Assembly: GCA_963725215.1 (NCBI GenBank)
Contig: CAVRXQ010000001.1
Location: 248,001 to 312,000 of the forward strand
Reading direction: 5' to 3'
DNA: 64,000 nucleotides
Origin: CAVRXQ01 sp963725215
Lineage (GTDB): Bacteria > Actinomycetota > Acidimicrobiia > Acidimicrobiales > Bog-793
In this document: piece by piece, positions 16,862-25,859 of the stretch
How the letters are laid out: every line of letters starts with the position of its first letter
How positions within the stretch are numbered: position 1 is the stretch's first letter
The notes under the pieces: generated by a model
What the model was told of the DNA's origin: nothing
What the model saw: only the letters and a program-made list of their open reading frames with translations
Databases searched by the model: none
Made by a program: the position numbers and the translations under genes

Positions 16862-17974
16862 TCACGGCTGCGTCGCGAGCGCTTCGTCAGCAATCGCGGC
16901 AAATCCCGCCTTTATCTTCTGGTCGATCAACGCGAGACGCTCGTCGAAGGGGTAGAACGCGCTCTTTATCGCGTTGATCGTGAGCCAAGAGAGATCGGAC
17001 CATCCCCAATCGAAGGCCTCTGCGAGCTTCGCGAACTCCGAAGAAAGTGTCACGCCGCTCATCAGGCGGTTGTCGGTGTTCACCGTGACGCGGAAACGCA
17101 ACTTGAACAGCAACCCGATCGGGTGATCGGCGATCGACGACACGACGCCGGTGTGGACGTTCGAGGTCGGGCAGAGCTCGAGCGGGACCCGTCGGTCGCG
17201 CACATAGCTCGCCAATCGTCCGAGTCGCGTCGTGCCATCCGGATCGACGCTGATGTCGTCGACGATGCGCACTCCGTGTCCGAGTCGCTCGGCGTTGCAG
17301 TACTGCAACGCCTCCCAGATCGACGGCAGTCCGAAAGCCTCTCCCGCGTGGAGCGTCGCGTGGAAGTTCTCGCGCTGGATGAGCTGAAACGCGTCGAGAT
17401 GTCGAGTCGGCGGATAGCCGGCCTCCGCGCCGGCGACGTCGAAACCGCAGACCCCCACGTCGCGATAGCGCACCGCGAGCTCGGCGATCTCGAGTGAGCG
17501 CGCCGCCGTGCGCATCGCGGAGAGCAGCGTGCGGACGACAATCGGTCGTCCCGCGGCGGCGGTCGCGGCCATGCCAGAGTCGAACCCCGACAGCACCGCT
17601 TGCACGACTTCGTCGAGCTCGAGACCGCACTCTGTGTGGAGCTCGGGCGCGAAGCGCACCTCCGCGTAGACGACGCCGTCGTTCGCCAGGTCCTCGGCGC
17701 ATTCGAACGCGACACGCTCGAGCGCCTCTTTGTGCTGCATGACACCGACGGTGTGGGTGAAGCTCTCCAGGTAGCGGACGAGGTCCTTGCGAGGTGTTTC
17801 GGAGACGAAGTAGCCGGCCAGTTCGTCTGCGTCGGTCGTCGGAAGGCCGCGATAGCCGAACTCCGAGGCCAGCTCGACGATCGTCTGCGGCCGTAACCCG
17901 CCGTCGAGGTGGTCGTGCAGCAGCACCTTCGGCGCGGCAACGATCTGTGACAGCGCGGGCGCTTTGGTCGTCAT
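16862..17974 (-). CDS. add: Adenosine deaminase, copy 1
   Basis: Deaminates adenosine or deoxyadenosine to (deoxy)inosine. 370 residues from ATG at 17974 (MTTKAPALSQIV). Zinc and active-site residues: His20 and His22 in LLHDHLDGGLRP, His209 and Glu212 in HAGEAFG, His233 in LGHGVRIV, Asp301 in VTVNTDNRLMSG. The NTDN form instead of NTDD is common in bacterial enzymes of this branch. It follows deoA and cdd on the same strand, 37 bases after the deoA stop, so the three form a nucleoside catabolic operon. A second, distantly related copy is at 44333-45352. Confidence 0.92.
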   Translation of the reverse strand: MTTKAPALSQIVAAPKVLLHDHLDGGLRPQTIVELASEFGYRGLPTTDADELAGYFVSETPRKDLVRYLESFTHTVGVMQHKEALERVAFECAEDLANDGVVYAEVRFAPELHTECGLELDEVVQAVLSGFDSGMAATAAAGRPIVVRTLLSAMRTAARSLEIAELAVRYRDVGVCGFDVAGAEAGYPPTRHLDAFQLIQRENFHATLHAGEAFGLPSIWEALQYCNAERLGHGVRIVDDISVDPDGTTRLGRLASYVRDRRVPLELCPTSNVHTGVVSSIADHPIGLLFKLRFRVTVNTDNRLMSGVTLSSEFAKLAEAFDWGWSDLSWLTINAIKSAFYPFDERLALIDQKIKAGFAAIADEALATQP

Positions 17975-18011
17975 CTTCCAAAGGTAACGGGACGGCGAAG
18001 GCTTGTTCCGA

Positions 18012-19312
18012 TTACTCGATCCGGCCGAGAACGAGCGGCACAGCCTCGCCGGGCTGGTCCGCGATCTCGATCGCGCCAGAAAGCGCCGCCAATGCGTGGT
18101 CAAAACGGTCATCGCCGTCAGCGTGCAGCTCGAGGATCACGCCGCCCGCCGAGACCTCGTCGCCAGGTTTGGCGAGGCACATCACCCCGGCGGTCGGCGA
18201 GACCGGGTCTTCTTTTCTTGCACGGCCAGCTCCGAGTCGCCACGACGCCACCCCGATCGCGCGAGCGTCGAGGCGGGTGAGGTAGCCGGATCGCTCTGCC
18301 TTGACGGTCCTTTTCTTCTCCGCCACGGGCAATTGCGCGTCAGGATCGCCCCGTTGCGCGGTGATCATCGCCCGGTACTTGTCGAGGGCGAAACCGTCGC
18401 GCAAGACCTTTCCCGGATCCGTGTTCTCGATTCCGGCGAGCGACAACATCATCCGTGCGAGCGCCAGCGTCACTTCGACGAGATCGTCCGGGCCCCCGCC
18501 CGAAAGGACGGAGATGGCCTCTTCGACTTCAAGCGCGTTGCCGACGGCCCTGCCCAACGGCGAGTCCATTGCGCTGAGCAAAGCGGCGACGCGAATGCCG
18601 TGATCTCGGCCGAGCGCGACCATCGTCTCGGCGAGCCGCGTTCGCGGTCGAGATCGGTCATGAATGCCCCACTGCCCACCTTCACGTCGAGGACGAGTGA
18701 GTGCGTCCCTTCGGCGATCTTCTTCGACATGATCGAAGCCGAAATGAGCGGGATCGACTCGACGGTTCCCGTGACGTCGCGCAGCGCGTAGAGCTTCCTG
18801 TCCGCGGGGACGAGCCCCTCGCCGGCGGCGCAGATCACGCAGCCGATCTCTTCGAGCTGCGCGACGAGCTCGGTCGTCGAAAGCGCGGAGCGAAATCCGG
18901 GAATCGCTTCGAGTTTGTCGAGGGTTCCTCCGGTGTGTCCGAGGCCACGACCCGAGAGTTGGAGGACCGCCGCTCCGCACGCCGCGACGAGCGGCGCGAG
19001 GATCAACGAGACCTTGTCTCCTACGCCTCCGGTCGAGTGCTTGTCGACGGTCGGCCACGAAATCCCGGAGAGGTCGATTCGCTCGCCGGACGCGATCATC
19101 GCCGAGGTCCACTCGGCGAGCTCCTCGTGAGACATTCCCTGGAAGAAGATCGCCATCAACATCGCCGACATCTGCTCGTCGGCGATCGATCCCTTCACGT
19201 ACGCGTCGATCAGCCAGCCGATCTCCGCGGTGCTGAGCGTGGAGCCATCTCGCTTCTGTCGGATGAGGTCGACGACGTCGAAGCGAGCGGGCTCCTCGCT
19301 ACGCGGAACCAT
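18012..19312 (-). CDS. deoA: Thymidine/pyrimidine-nucleoside phosphorylase (apparent frameshift near 18640)
   Basis: Phosphorolyses thymidine, deoxyuridine and perhaps uridine to the base and sugar 1-phosphate. Start ATG at 19312 (MVPRSEEPARFDVVDLI), overlapping cdd by 14 bases. The N-terminal part carries KHSTGGVGDKVSLILAPLVA, SGRGLGHTGGTLDKLEAIPG and KVGSGAFMTDLD. At about 18634-18645 the reading frame breaks: after DLDRER the homology (LAETMVALGRDHGIRVAALL, then MDSPLG and the C-terminal domain) continues in another frame. Adding one base restores 433 residues, the normal family length. I take this as a probable sequence error rather than a dead gene, because both halves are perfectly conserved. 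Confidence 0.85.
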
Positions 19313-19670
19313 GCGAAGCGTTCGGAATGTCGGCGCTCGTGAACGCGTCGGGGAGCAGCTCGCCGAGTAGACGCGGCGCGCGGTCCGGGCCCTGATCGAC
19401 GACGAGCCCCACGGTTCCGTGTTCGATGAGAAGTTGGCGGCAACGGCCGCACGGTGCGAGGTACTCGCCTTCACCACTCTTGATGCAAATGGCGACGAGC
19501 GCACCGCCCGAGTTCGCGACGAACTCGGAAACGAGGCCGCACTCGGCGCAAAGCGTCACCCCGTACGAGGCGTTCTCGACGTTGCAGCCGGCGAAGACGC
19601 GCCCGTCGGGTGTCTGTCCCGCCGCACCGACGCGAAAGCGCGAGTAGGGCGCGTACGCGCGCTCGGTCAT
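19299..19670 (-). CDS. cdd: Cytidine deaminase
   Basis: Deaminates (deoxy)cytidine to (deoxy)uridine. From ATG at 19670 it is 123 residues: AYAPYSRFRVGAAG, the first zinc motif GCNVENASYGVTLCAE (Cys41, catalytic Glu43) and PCGRCRQLL (Cys74, Cys77). Family members usually start with a further helix; here similarity (DWERLRVEADRM) extends about 13 codons upstream, where no ATG, GTG or TTG is in frame near a ribosome site. Either the short form from ATG (GAGG eight bases upstream) is made, or a rare start codon is used. The 3' end overlaps deoA. Confidence 0.88.
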   Translation of the reverse strand: MTERAYAPYSRFRVGAAGQTPDGRVFAGCNVENASYGVTLCAECGLVSEFVANSGGALVAICIKSGEGEYLAPCGRCRQLLIEHGTVGLVVDQGPDRAPRLLGELLPDAFTSADIPNASHGSA

Positions 19671-19763
19671 CCGATCCGCCTCGACCCGAAGTCGTTCCCA
19701 GTCGATTTCGATCGCCAGACTCCCGCGCTGAACGAACGGGCGAACAGTACACTTCGGCGGCCC

Positions 19764-20687
19764 ATGTCCGACTCGGTCGTATCGGTGGTTCGCGTCGGCG
19801 ACGCCGTGCGGGAGGCGCTCGACGCGGGACGCGGCGTCGTCGCTTTGGAAACGACACTGATCGTGCATGGACTCCCCCGGCCGGAGAACCTCGAAGTCGC
19901 CCGGGAGCTGGAAAAAACGGTCACTTCGACACAAGCCGTCCCGGCGACGATCGGGGTGCTGCGCGGCACGCCGGTCGTTGGACTCGCAGATAACGAGATC
20001 GAGCAGCTCGCAAACTCGACCGATCAGGTGGCGAAACTGAGCACCCGCGACCTCGGGTTCGCGATCGCGAAGGGTCTCGACGGTGCGACGACCGTCGCGT
20101 CGACAATCACCCTCGCCACCAGGGCCGGCATCGCGGTGATGGCGACGGGCGGACTCGGCGGCGTCCACCGTCACGCCCGTGAGACCTACGACGAGTCGGC
20201 AGACCTCACTGCTTTGTCCAAAGAGCCGGTGATCGTCGTCTGCTCGGGCGTGAAGTCGATCCTCGACGTCCAAGCAACTCTCGAACGCCTGGAGACACTC
20301 GCCGTCCCGGTCGCGGGATACCGCACCGAGGCTTTCCCCGGTTTCTACGTCCGCGAAACGCCGCACCGTCTCAACTGGCGATTCGAGAGCCCAGGCGATG
20401 TCGCGACCGCGTTCCGCGCCCACCGGCGATTCTCCGACTCGGCGATGGTGATCGCCAATCCCGTACCGGAATCTGACGCGCTCTCCGAGAACCTCCACGC
20501 CGCGGCGCTTGCCCAAGCGGAAGAGGAGGCCGACGTCGCCGGCGTGAGCGGGAAGGACGTCACCCCGTTCCTGCTCGCCCGCTTCGCGGAGTACACCAAG
20601 GGCGCGAGCGTGCGGGCGAATCGCGCGCTCGTCATCGAGAACGCGAAGCTCGCGGGCGAGATCGCCGTCGAACTGGCGAACAGATGA
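19764..20687 (+). CDS. psuG: Pseudouridine-5'-phosphate glycosidase
   Basis: Breaks the C-C glycosidic bond of pseudouridine 5'-phosphate to uracil and ribose 5-phosphate. 307 residues from ATG at 19764 (MSDSVVSVVRVGDAV). Family landmarks: GVVALETTLIVHGLPRPEN, PATIGVLRG, KLSTRDLGFAIAKG, TVASTITLATRAGIAVMATG, GGLGGVHRHARETYDESADL, VCSGVKSILDVQATLERLE and FPGFYV. It is transcribed divergently from cdd (93 bases apart) and followed seven bases later by its kinase partner, giving the complete pseudouridine route. Confidence 0.95.
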   Translation: MSDSVVSVVRVGDAVREALDAGRGVVALETTLIVHGLPRPENLEVARELEKTVTSTQAVPATIGVLRGTPVVGLADNEIEQLANSTDQVAKLSTRDLGFAIAKGLDGATTVASTITLATRAGIAVMATGGLGGVHRHARETYDESADLTALSKEPVIVVCSGVKSILDVQATLERLETLAVPVAGYRTEAFPGFYVRETPHRLNWRFESPGDVATAFRAHRRFSDSAMVIANPVPESDALSENLHAAALAQAEEEADVAGVSGKDVTPFLLARFAEYTKGASVRANRALVIENAKLAGEIAVELANR

Positions 20688-20694
20688 CCACCCG

Positions 20695-21609
20695 GTGCTC
20701 GTAAACGACCCAAACGAGAATCGCCCGCGCGCGGTCGTCGTCGGCGACGTGATGACCGACGTCGTCGTACGGTTGGAAGAGGACTTTGCTCCAGACAGCG
20801 ACACGAATGCGACGATCACCACTGCGGCAGGAGGTTCGGGCTCGAACGTCGCCGTGTTCCTTGCAAGGGGAGGTGTCGCGAGCGCGCTCACCGGTGCCGT
20901 CGGAGACGACGAGCGCGGTCGGGCGCTCGTCACGGCGATCGTGCGAGAGGGGGTCGCGCCGCATATAACGGTCGTCCCCGGCACCCACAGCGGCACGGTC
21001 ATCTCCGTTGTCTCTAGAAGCGGCCGTCGCTCGATGCTCACCGATCGCGGCGCGAACCGCTTTTTGGACGGGGCTCGCCTTCCGGTCGAGCTATTTCGTG
21101 CGCCGGGCCACCTCCATCTCTCGGGCTACGAATTGATCGACGAGGAAACCCGATCAGAAGCGAAAGCGATCTTCGCCCGCGCCGGTGCCTCTTCGATGAC
21201 GAGGTCGGTCGACTGCTCCTCTGCCGCCCCGCTTCGCGAGATGGGCGCGCAGGCGTTCTTCGAGGCCACGGCTGGCGCCGACGCGCTGTTCGCAAACAGC
21301 GAGGAAGTCGACGTGCTTACGGGATCGACGGAGCCCGAGGGGTTTTCGCCGGCGCTCGCCGCGCGCTACGCGATCTCGCTCGTCACCTTGGGATCGCGCG
21401 GGGTCTGTCTCGTTTCGGGCGCCACGGACGCGGTCGTCGTTCCTCCCCGAGACGTCCCGATCGTCGACACGACCGGGGCAGGCGACGCGTTCACCGGGGC
21501 GTTCCTCGCCAGCTGGCTGCGCGACGGTGACCCGAGCCAGGCGATCGGGTCCGGTCTCGACGCCTCGGCGTCAGTCGTCCAGACCCTCGGGGCGAGACCG
21601 GCTTTTTGA
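20695..21609 (+). CDS. psuK: PfkB-family kinase, probably pseudouridine kinase
   Basis: Ribokinase-fold sugar kinase, 304 residues, start GTG at 20695. The glycine-rich N-terminal motif is GGSGSNVAVFLARGG and the catalytic/anion-hole motif near the C-terminus is DTTGAGDAFTGAFLASWL. PfkB kinases have many substrates; the location directly behind psuG makes phosphorylation of pseudouridine at the 5' position the natural role. Its stop lies six bases from the stop of convergent nupQ1. Confidence 0.85.
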   Translation: MLVNDPNENRPRAVVVGDVMTDVVVRLEEDFAPDSDTNATITTAAGGSGSNVAVFLARGGVASALTGAVGDDERGRALVTAIVREGVAPHITVVPGTHSGTVISVVSRSGRRSMLTDRGANRFLDGARLPVELFRAPGHLHLSGYELIDEETRSEAKAIFARAGASSMTRSVDCSSAAPLREMGAQAFFEATAGADALFANSEEVDVLTGSTEPEGFSPALAARYAISLVTLGSRGVCLVSGATDAVVVPPRDVPIVDTTGAGDAFTGAFLASWLRDGDPSQAIGSGLDASASVVQTLGARPAF

Positions 21610-21615
21610 GCGCGC

Positions 21616-22911
21616 CTATTGCGGGCGATAGGGCTTGCCGTCGTAAGCAGGTGGGCGAACCCGCCCGATCAGCCCGGAGACGACGGCGATCGTGATCAAG
21701 TACGGCGCCATCACCAAGAAGTTCGAGTTGATCGGAACGTTCAAGACCGCGAGCGTCGCCTGCAGCGAGTTCGCGAAACCGAACAGCAGCGCGGCGAAGA
21801 GCCCCCCATACGGCCGCCAGCGTCCAAAGATCATCGCCGCAAGCGCGACGTAACCGAGCCCAGCGGTCATCCCGGCGGAGAACTCGCCGATCGAGCCGAC
21901 GGTGAACGCCGCGCCGCCGATCCCGGCGATCGCCCCGCCGATGATCACGTTCTTATAGCGGGTCCGGAGCACCTTGATGCCGACGGTTTCCGCCGCTTCG
22001 GGGTGCTCGCCGACGGCGCGCACGCGCAGCCCCCAGCGGGTGCGGAAGAGCCCGGTCTGGATCGCGACCACGAAGACCGCCGCCAGGTAGACGAAGACGT
22101 TTTGGTCGAACAGCACGGGCCCGAGGACCGGGATCTTGTCGAGGAGCGGAATCCCCCACTGGGAGAACACCGGACCGGTGTTCAGGTTCTGGTGTGGCAC
22201 GAGGACCGTCTCGGTGAGGTAATTCGTGAGGCCGGTGGCGAACGCACCGATCACGACGCCGACGATGATCTGGTCGGCCGAGTACCTGATGGCGAAAAAC
22301 GCCAGCAGAGCACCGAGGATCGCGCCGCCGACGGCCCCCGAGAAGAGCCCGAGCCACAAATCCCCGGTCGCCGAGGCGACCATCGCCGCCAAGAACGCCC
22401 CGATCAAGAACTGGCCCTCGATCGCGATGTTGATGACGCCCGACCGTTCGCACATCACCCCCGACAGCGAGCCGAAGACGATCGGGATCGCCGACACGAG
22501 CGTCGTCGAGATCACACCGGTGATGTTGAGCGAGTTGTCCCGCGCCGACCAGGCGAGGAACGACCACAAAAAGAGCGCGATGCCGAATCCGAAGAGCGCG
22601 TAGGTGCCGCGTTCGAGGCGTCGAACGATAAGGACAACGCCGACTAGCGCGCAGACAATCGCCAGGGCGATCGAGACGTGACGGACGGGGAAGTTGATCG
22701 GCGAGACCGAGGTCGCCGTGCCGGAGTTCAAAATGAAGCTCGTCTCGTCGTGCGAGGAGACGCCCAAGCCGAAGGTGAAGAGCATCACGAGCGAGATAAG
22801 GATGAGCGTGATGCCCATTCCTCGCCGCCTGCCCGCTGAGACATAGCGCGCTTCGGCAGAAAGGATCGGCTTTTGCTCGATAGGGATCGCGGCGGTGCTC
22901 ACGCGCCCCAT
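21616..22911 (-). CDS. Nucleoside ABC transporter permease, NupQ type (system 1)
   Basis: 431-residue integral membrane protein with about ten hydrophobic segments, of the BMP-associated permease family (NupQ/YufQ). The diagnostic loop is CERSGVINIAIEGQFLIGAF, and the C-terminal half has AAMIFGRWRPYGGLFAALLF. It pairs with the permease nupP1, whose stop overlaps its start by 13 bases, and should carry nucleosides delivered by the binding protein at 25860-27029. The N-terminus (about 120 residues before the core) is longer than in the NupQ copies of the other two systems. Last gene of the operon. Confidence 0.9.
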   Translation of the reverse strand: MGRVSTAAIPIEQKPILSAEARYVSAGRRRGMGITLILISLVMLFTFGLGVSSHDETSFILNSGTATSVSPINFPVRHVSIALAIVCALVGVVLIVRRLERGTYALFGFGIALFLWSFLAWSARDNSLNITGVISTTLVSAIPIVFGSLSGVMCERSGVINIAIEGQFLIGAFLAAMVASATGDLWLGLFSGAVGGAILGALLAFFAIRYSADQIIVGVVIGAFATGLTNYLTETVLVPHQNLNTGPVFSQWGIPLLDKIPVLGPVLFDQNVFVYLAAVFVVAIQTGLFRTRWGLRVRAVGEHPEAAETVGIKVLRTRYKNVIIGGAIAGIGGAAFTVGSIGEFSAGMTAGLGYVALAAMIFGRWRPYGGLFAALLFGFANSLQATLAVLNVPINSNFLVMAPYLITIAVVSGLIGRVRPPAYDGKPYRPQ

Positions 22912-24182
22912 CCCTGGGTGAGCAGGGACTGTCCGACGTTGCGCCCGCGAATCCGGTACACCTCATTCACGAGCCCCGGTGTCGCGACGAAGAAGATAAT
23001 CACCGCTTGGATGACCTGGGTGAGGTCGAGTGGGATGCTCGTCGTGGCCTGCATGAACCGGCCCCCGACGTCGAGGGCGGAGAACAGCATCGCCCCGAAG
23101 AAGACACCCAAGGGCCGGTTGCGTCCCAACAGCGCGATCGTGATCGCGTCGGGACCGTATAGACCCCCATAACCAGACGACAAGAAGTAGTCCGTCCCGT
23201 TCAGCTGCACCATGCCGGCGAGTCCGGCGAGCGCGCCGCAGATAAGAAAGACGATGACCGTCGTGCGTGCGATATTGACGCCGGCGACACGCGTGGCGTC
23301 CGGATTCGTGCCGGCCATGCGAAAGCTGAAACCGATCGAGCTGCGGCGCAGGATCCACGCGACGACGATCAATGCCGCGATCGCGATGAAGAGCCCCACG
23401 TTCACCCGCAAGGTCTGACCGAAAAGATGCGGCAGCTGCGCGACCGAATGGACGCTGCGGCCGATCGCGTTCGACTGTCCGGGCTGTTGAAAGGGCTGGG
23501 TCGTGATCGCGTACACGAGGAGGTTCAAAAAGACGTAGTTGAGCATGATCGTCACGATCACTTCGTGCGCCCCGGTGCGGGCCTTCAAGATCCCGGGGAT
23601 GAAGCCGGCGAGCGCGCCCCCCGCCATCCCAGCGAGGATGCAAAGCGGGATCTCCAGCCACGGGTTGGCGTTGAGGGTGAAGCCGACGTACGAGGCCGAC
23701 ATCGCGCCGGCGATCAACTGACCCTGGACGCCGATATTGAAAAGACCTGTCCGAAAGCCGAGCGCGACGGCGAGCCCGGCGAGCGAGAGCACCGTCGTCT
23801 CGCGCAGCGTCTCTGAGATCGGCGTCATCGCCGCGACCCAGCCGTGACCGGTGTGGATCGCGTGCCCGAGCACCAGTGGGTCGACGATCGAGCCGGTGAA
23901 GATGTCCTTGTACGCGTCGGCGACGGTGAACCACGTCACGCTGACTGTCGTCCCGGGATGGCTGAAGAGCAAGCTCCAGGCGTGGATGGTGTTCGACTGC
24001 GTGACGATGATGAGGATCGCCCCGACGAACAGCCCCGAGAAGATTGCGAGCGACGTCACGACGAAGACGTTCGCCTCGACCATCCAACGGAAAAAGCGCC
24101 CCCAGTCCTTCTTCGGCGCCGCAACGTGCGCTCTGTCTGGGGCTACGGCGGATCCGTCAGGCGCGATGGTGGCGTCGCTCAT
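22899..24182 (-). CDS. Nucleoside ABC transporter permease, NupP type (system 1)
   Basis: 427-residue membrane permease. A hydrophilic N-terminus (MSDATIAPDGSAV) precedes membrane segments such as VFVVTSLAIFSGLFVGAILI; the family loop reads FRTGLFNIGVQGQLIAGAM and a second motif GAHEVIVTIMLNYVFLN is typical of NupP. Start ATG at 24182 overlaps the nupO1 stop by four bases (ATGA). It forms the membrane channel with nupQ1. The frame stays open upstream into nupO1 only because of the frameshift in that gene. Confidence 0.9.
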   Translation of the reverse strand: MSDATIAPDGSAVAPDRAHVAAPKKDWGRFFRWMVEANVFVVTSLAIFSGLFVGAILIIVTQSNTIHAWSLLFSHPGTTVSVTWFTVADAYKDIFTGSIVDPLVLGHAIHTGHGWVAAMTPISETLRETTVLSLAGLAVALGFRTGLFNIGVQGQLIAGAMSASYVGFTLNANPWLEIPLCILAGMAGGALAGFIPGILKARTGAHEVIVTIMLNYVFLNLLVYAITTQPFQQPGQSNAIGRSVHSVAQLPHLFGQTLRVNVGLFIAIAALIVVAWILRRSSIGFSFRMAGTNPDATRVAGVNIARTTVIVFLICGALAGLAGMVQLNGTDYFLSSGYGGLYGPDAITIALLGRNRPLGVFFGAMLFSALDVGGRFMQATTSIPLDLTQVIQAVIIFFVATPGLVNEVYRIRGRNVGQSLLTQGWGA

Positions 24183-25727
24183 TCGCTCACCCCGCTCGCC
24201 ACTGCCACCGGTTCTGTTTGTTCCTCCTCGGTGACGCCCGCCATCAAAAGCCCGATCTTTTCGCGCCCGACGGTCGGGTCGACGACGCCGGTGATCTTGC
24301 CTCGGTACACGACCGCGATGCGGTCTCCTAGCGCGAGGACCTCGTCGAGCTCGGAGGAGATGAGCAAAACGGCGGTGCCGCGATCTCGCTCCTCGACTAT
24401 GCGTTTGTGCACATACTCGATCGATCCGACGTCGAGGCCGCGCGTCGGTTGCGACGCGATGAGCAGTTTCGTCTCTCTCGAAAGCTCGCGGGCGACGATG
24501 ACCTTTTGCTGATTGCCCCCGGACAACGTGCTCACGACCTCTTCGGCCGATTTCGCGTGGATGTCGAAGTCGACGAGCTTTTCGGCACCGTTGCGTCGGA
24601 CCTCGGCAAGGTCCCGGGCGCCGTGGTGAGCGTGCGGTGGGACGTCGTACACGTCGAGCACCAAGTTGTCGGCGATCGACATCTGCAAGATCAACCCGTC
24701 GCGCTCGGCGGTCCTCGGGGACGTGCGCGATGCCTTCGCGCAGGCGCTCCTTCACGCTCTCTTTCGCGACGTCGTGACCGGCGAACACCACCGACCCAGA
24801 GGCAATCGGCATTAATCCTGTCAGCGCGCGTACGACCTCGGTTTGTCCATTCCCCTGGACTCCAGCGAGCGCCAGGATCTCGCCGGCGCGCACTTCGAAG
24901 CCCATGTGGTCGACGACGGTGAGACCGCGCGAATCCTCGACGACGAGATCTTTGACCTCGAGGGTCACGGAACCCGGTTTCGCCTTCTGTTTCTGGACGA
25001 CGAGCACGACCGAACGACCAACCATCATCGAGGCGAGCTTGCCTTCGTCGGACTGTTGGGGTGTTGTCGTGCCGATCACCTTGCCAAGGCGCATCACCGT
25101 GATGCGATCCGCGATGGCGAGAACTTCTTTCAGCTTGTGGGTGATGAACAGGATCGATCGTCCGGACTCACGAAGAGAGCGCATGATTGCGAAGAGCGCT
25201 TCGATTTCTTGGGGCGTGAGGACAGCCGTCGGCTCGTCGAGGATCAGGAGCTGCGCGTCGCGCGCCAGCGCCTTCAGGATCTCGACACGTTGTTGGATGC
25301 CGACGGGAAGCGACTCCACGATCGCGTCGGGGTCGACCTCGAGTCCGAACTCCGTGGAGATGCGGCGGATCTCCTGACGGGCGCGGCGTCGGTCGAGGAA
25401 ACCGAGACGGTTCGTCGGCTCGAAGCCCAGCACAACGTTCTCGGCGACGTTGAACACCGGAACGAGCATGAAGTGTTGGTGGACCATGCCGATCCCGTGG
25501 CGCACCGCGGCGCCGGGATCGGCGAAGCGAACCACTTCGTCGTCGATCGAGACGGTGCCGGAGTCCGGGTGCATGAGGCCGAACAAGACGTTCATCAACG
25601 TCGTCTTGCCGGCCCCGTTCTCGCCCAAGAGCGCGTGGATCTCGCCCGGCGCGACGGTCAGGTCGACGTGGTCGTCAGCGACGAGGTCGCCGAATCTCTT
25701 CGTGATCCCGCTGAGTTCGAGTTTCAC
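24179..25727 (-). CDS. Nucleoside ABC transporter ATPase, NupO type (system 1; apparent frameshift near 24705)
   Basis: Double-ATPase subunit of a BMP-type importer. First domain: LLGENGAGKTTLMNVLFG (Walker A), HQHFMLVPVFNVAENVVLG and LLILDEPTAVLTPQE (Walker B). Second domain: LAGVQGNGQTEVVRALTG, then HVPEDR, then after a break LSGGNQQKVIVARELSRE and ASQPTRGLDVGSIEYVHKR. The frame changes at about 24700-24715, directly after HVPEDR; removing one base (or adding two) restores about 515 residues. Start at 25727 (MKLELSGITKRF), 132 bases after bmp1. Probably a sequence error, since both halves are well conserved. Confidence 0.85.
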
Positions 25728-25807
25728 GGCGGTCCCGCGTCCCAGAGTTTGGGCCGGACCATAACGGCCCGGCCCAGGATTAGCGAGTCTTCACTCGATG
25801 TGGCGCT

Positions 25808-25845
25808 CGCGCCCCGGGACCGGCATGAGCCGGACCCGGGGCGCG
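25808..25845. terminator. Strong hairpin between bmp1 and nupO1
   Basis: 17-bp inverted repeat with a single mismatch and a 4-base ATGA loop (arms CGCGCCCCGGGACCGGC and its partner), 14 bases past the bmp1 stop and about 80 bases before the nupO1 start. No T-run follows on the minus strand. By analogy with other binding-protein operons it probably protects the bmp1 mRNA 3' end or attenuates transcription into the ATPase gene, giving excess binding protein. Confidence 0.6.
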
Positions 25846-25859
25846 CCCCCCAGAGTTAT

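Noticed and set aside
18012..19312. Calling deoA and the four other broken genes true pseudogenes
   Set aside because: Each has a single one-base shift and full conservation on both sides, with intact operon partners. Sequence error is the simpler explanation, though raw reads would be needed to settle it.
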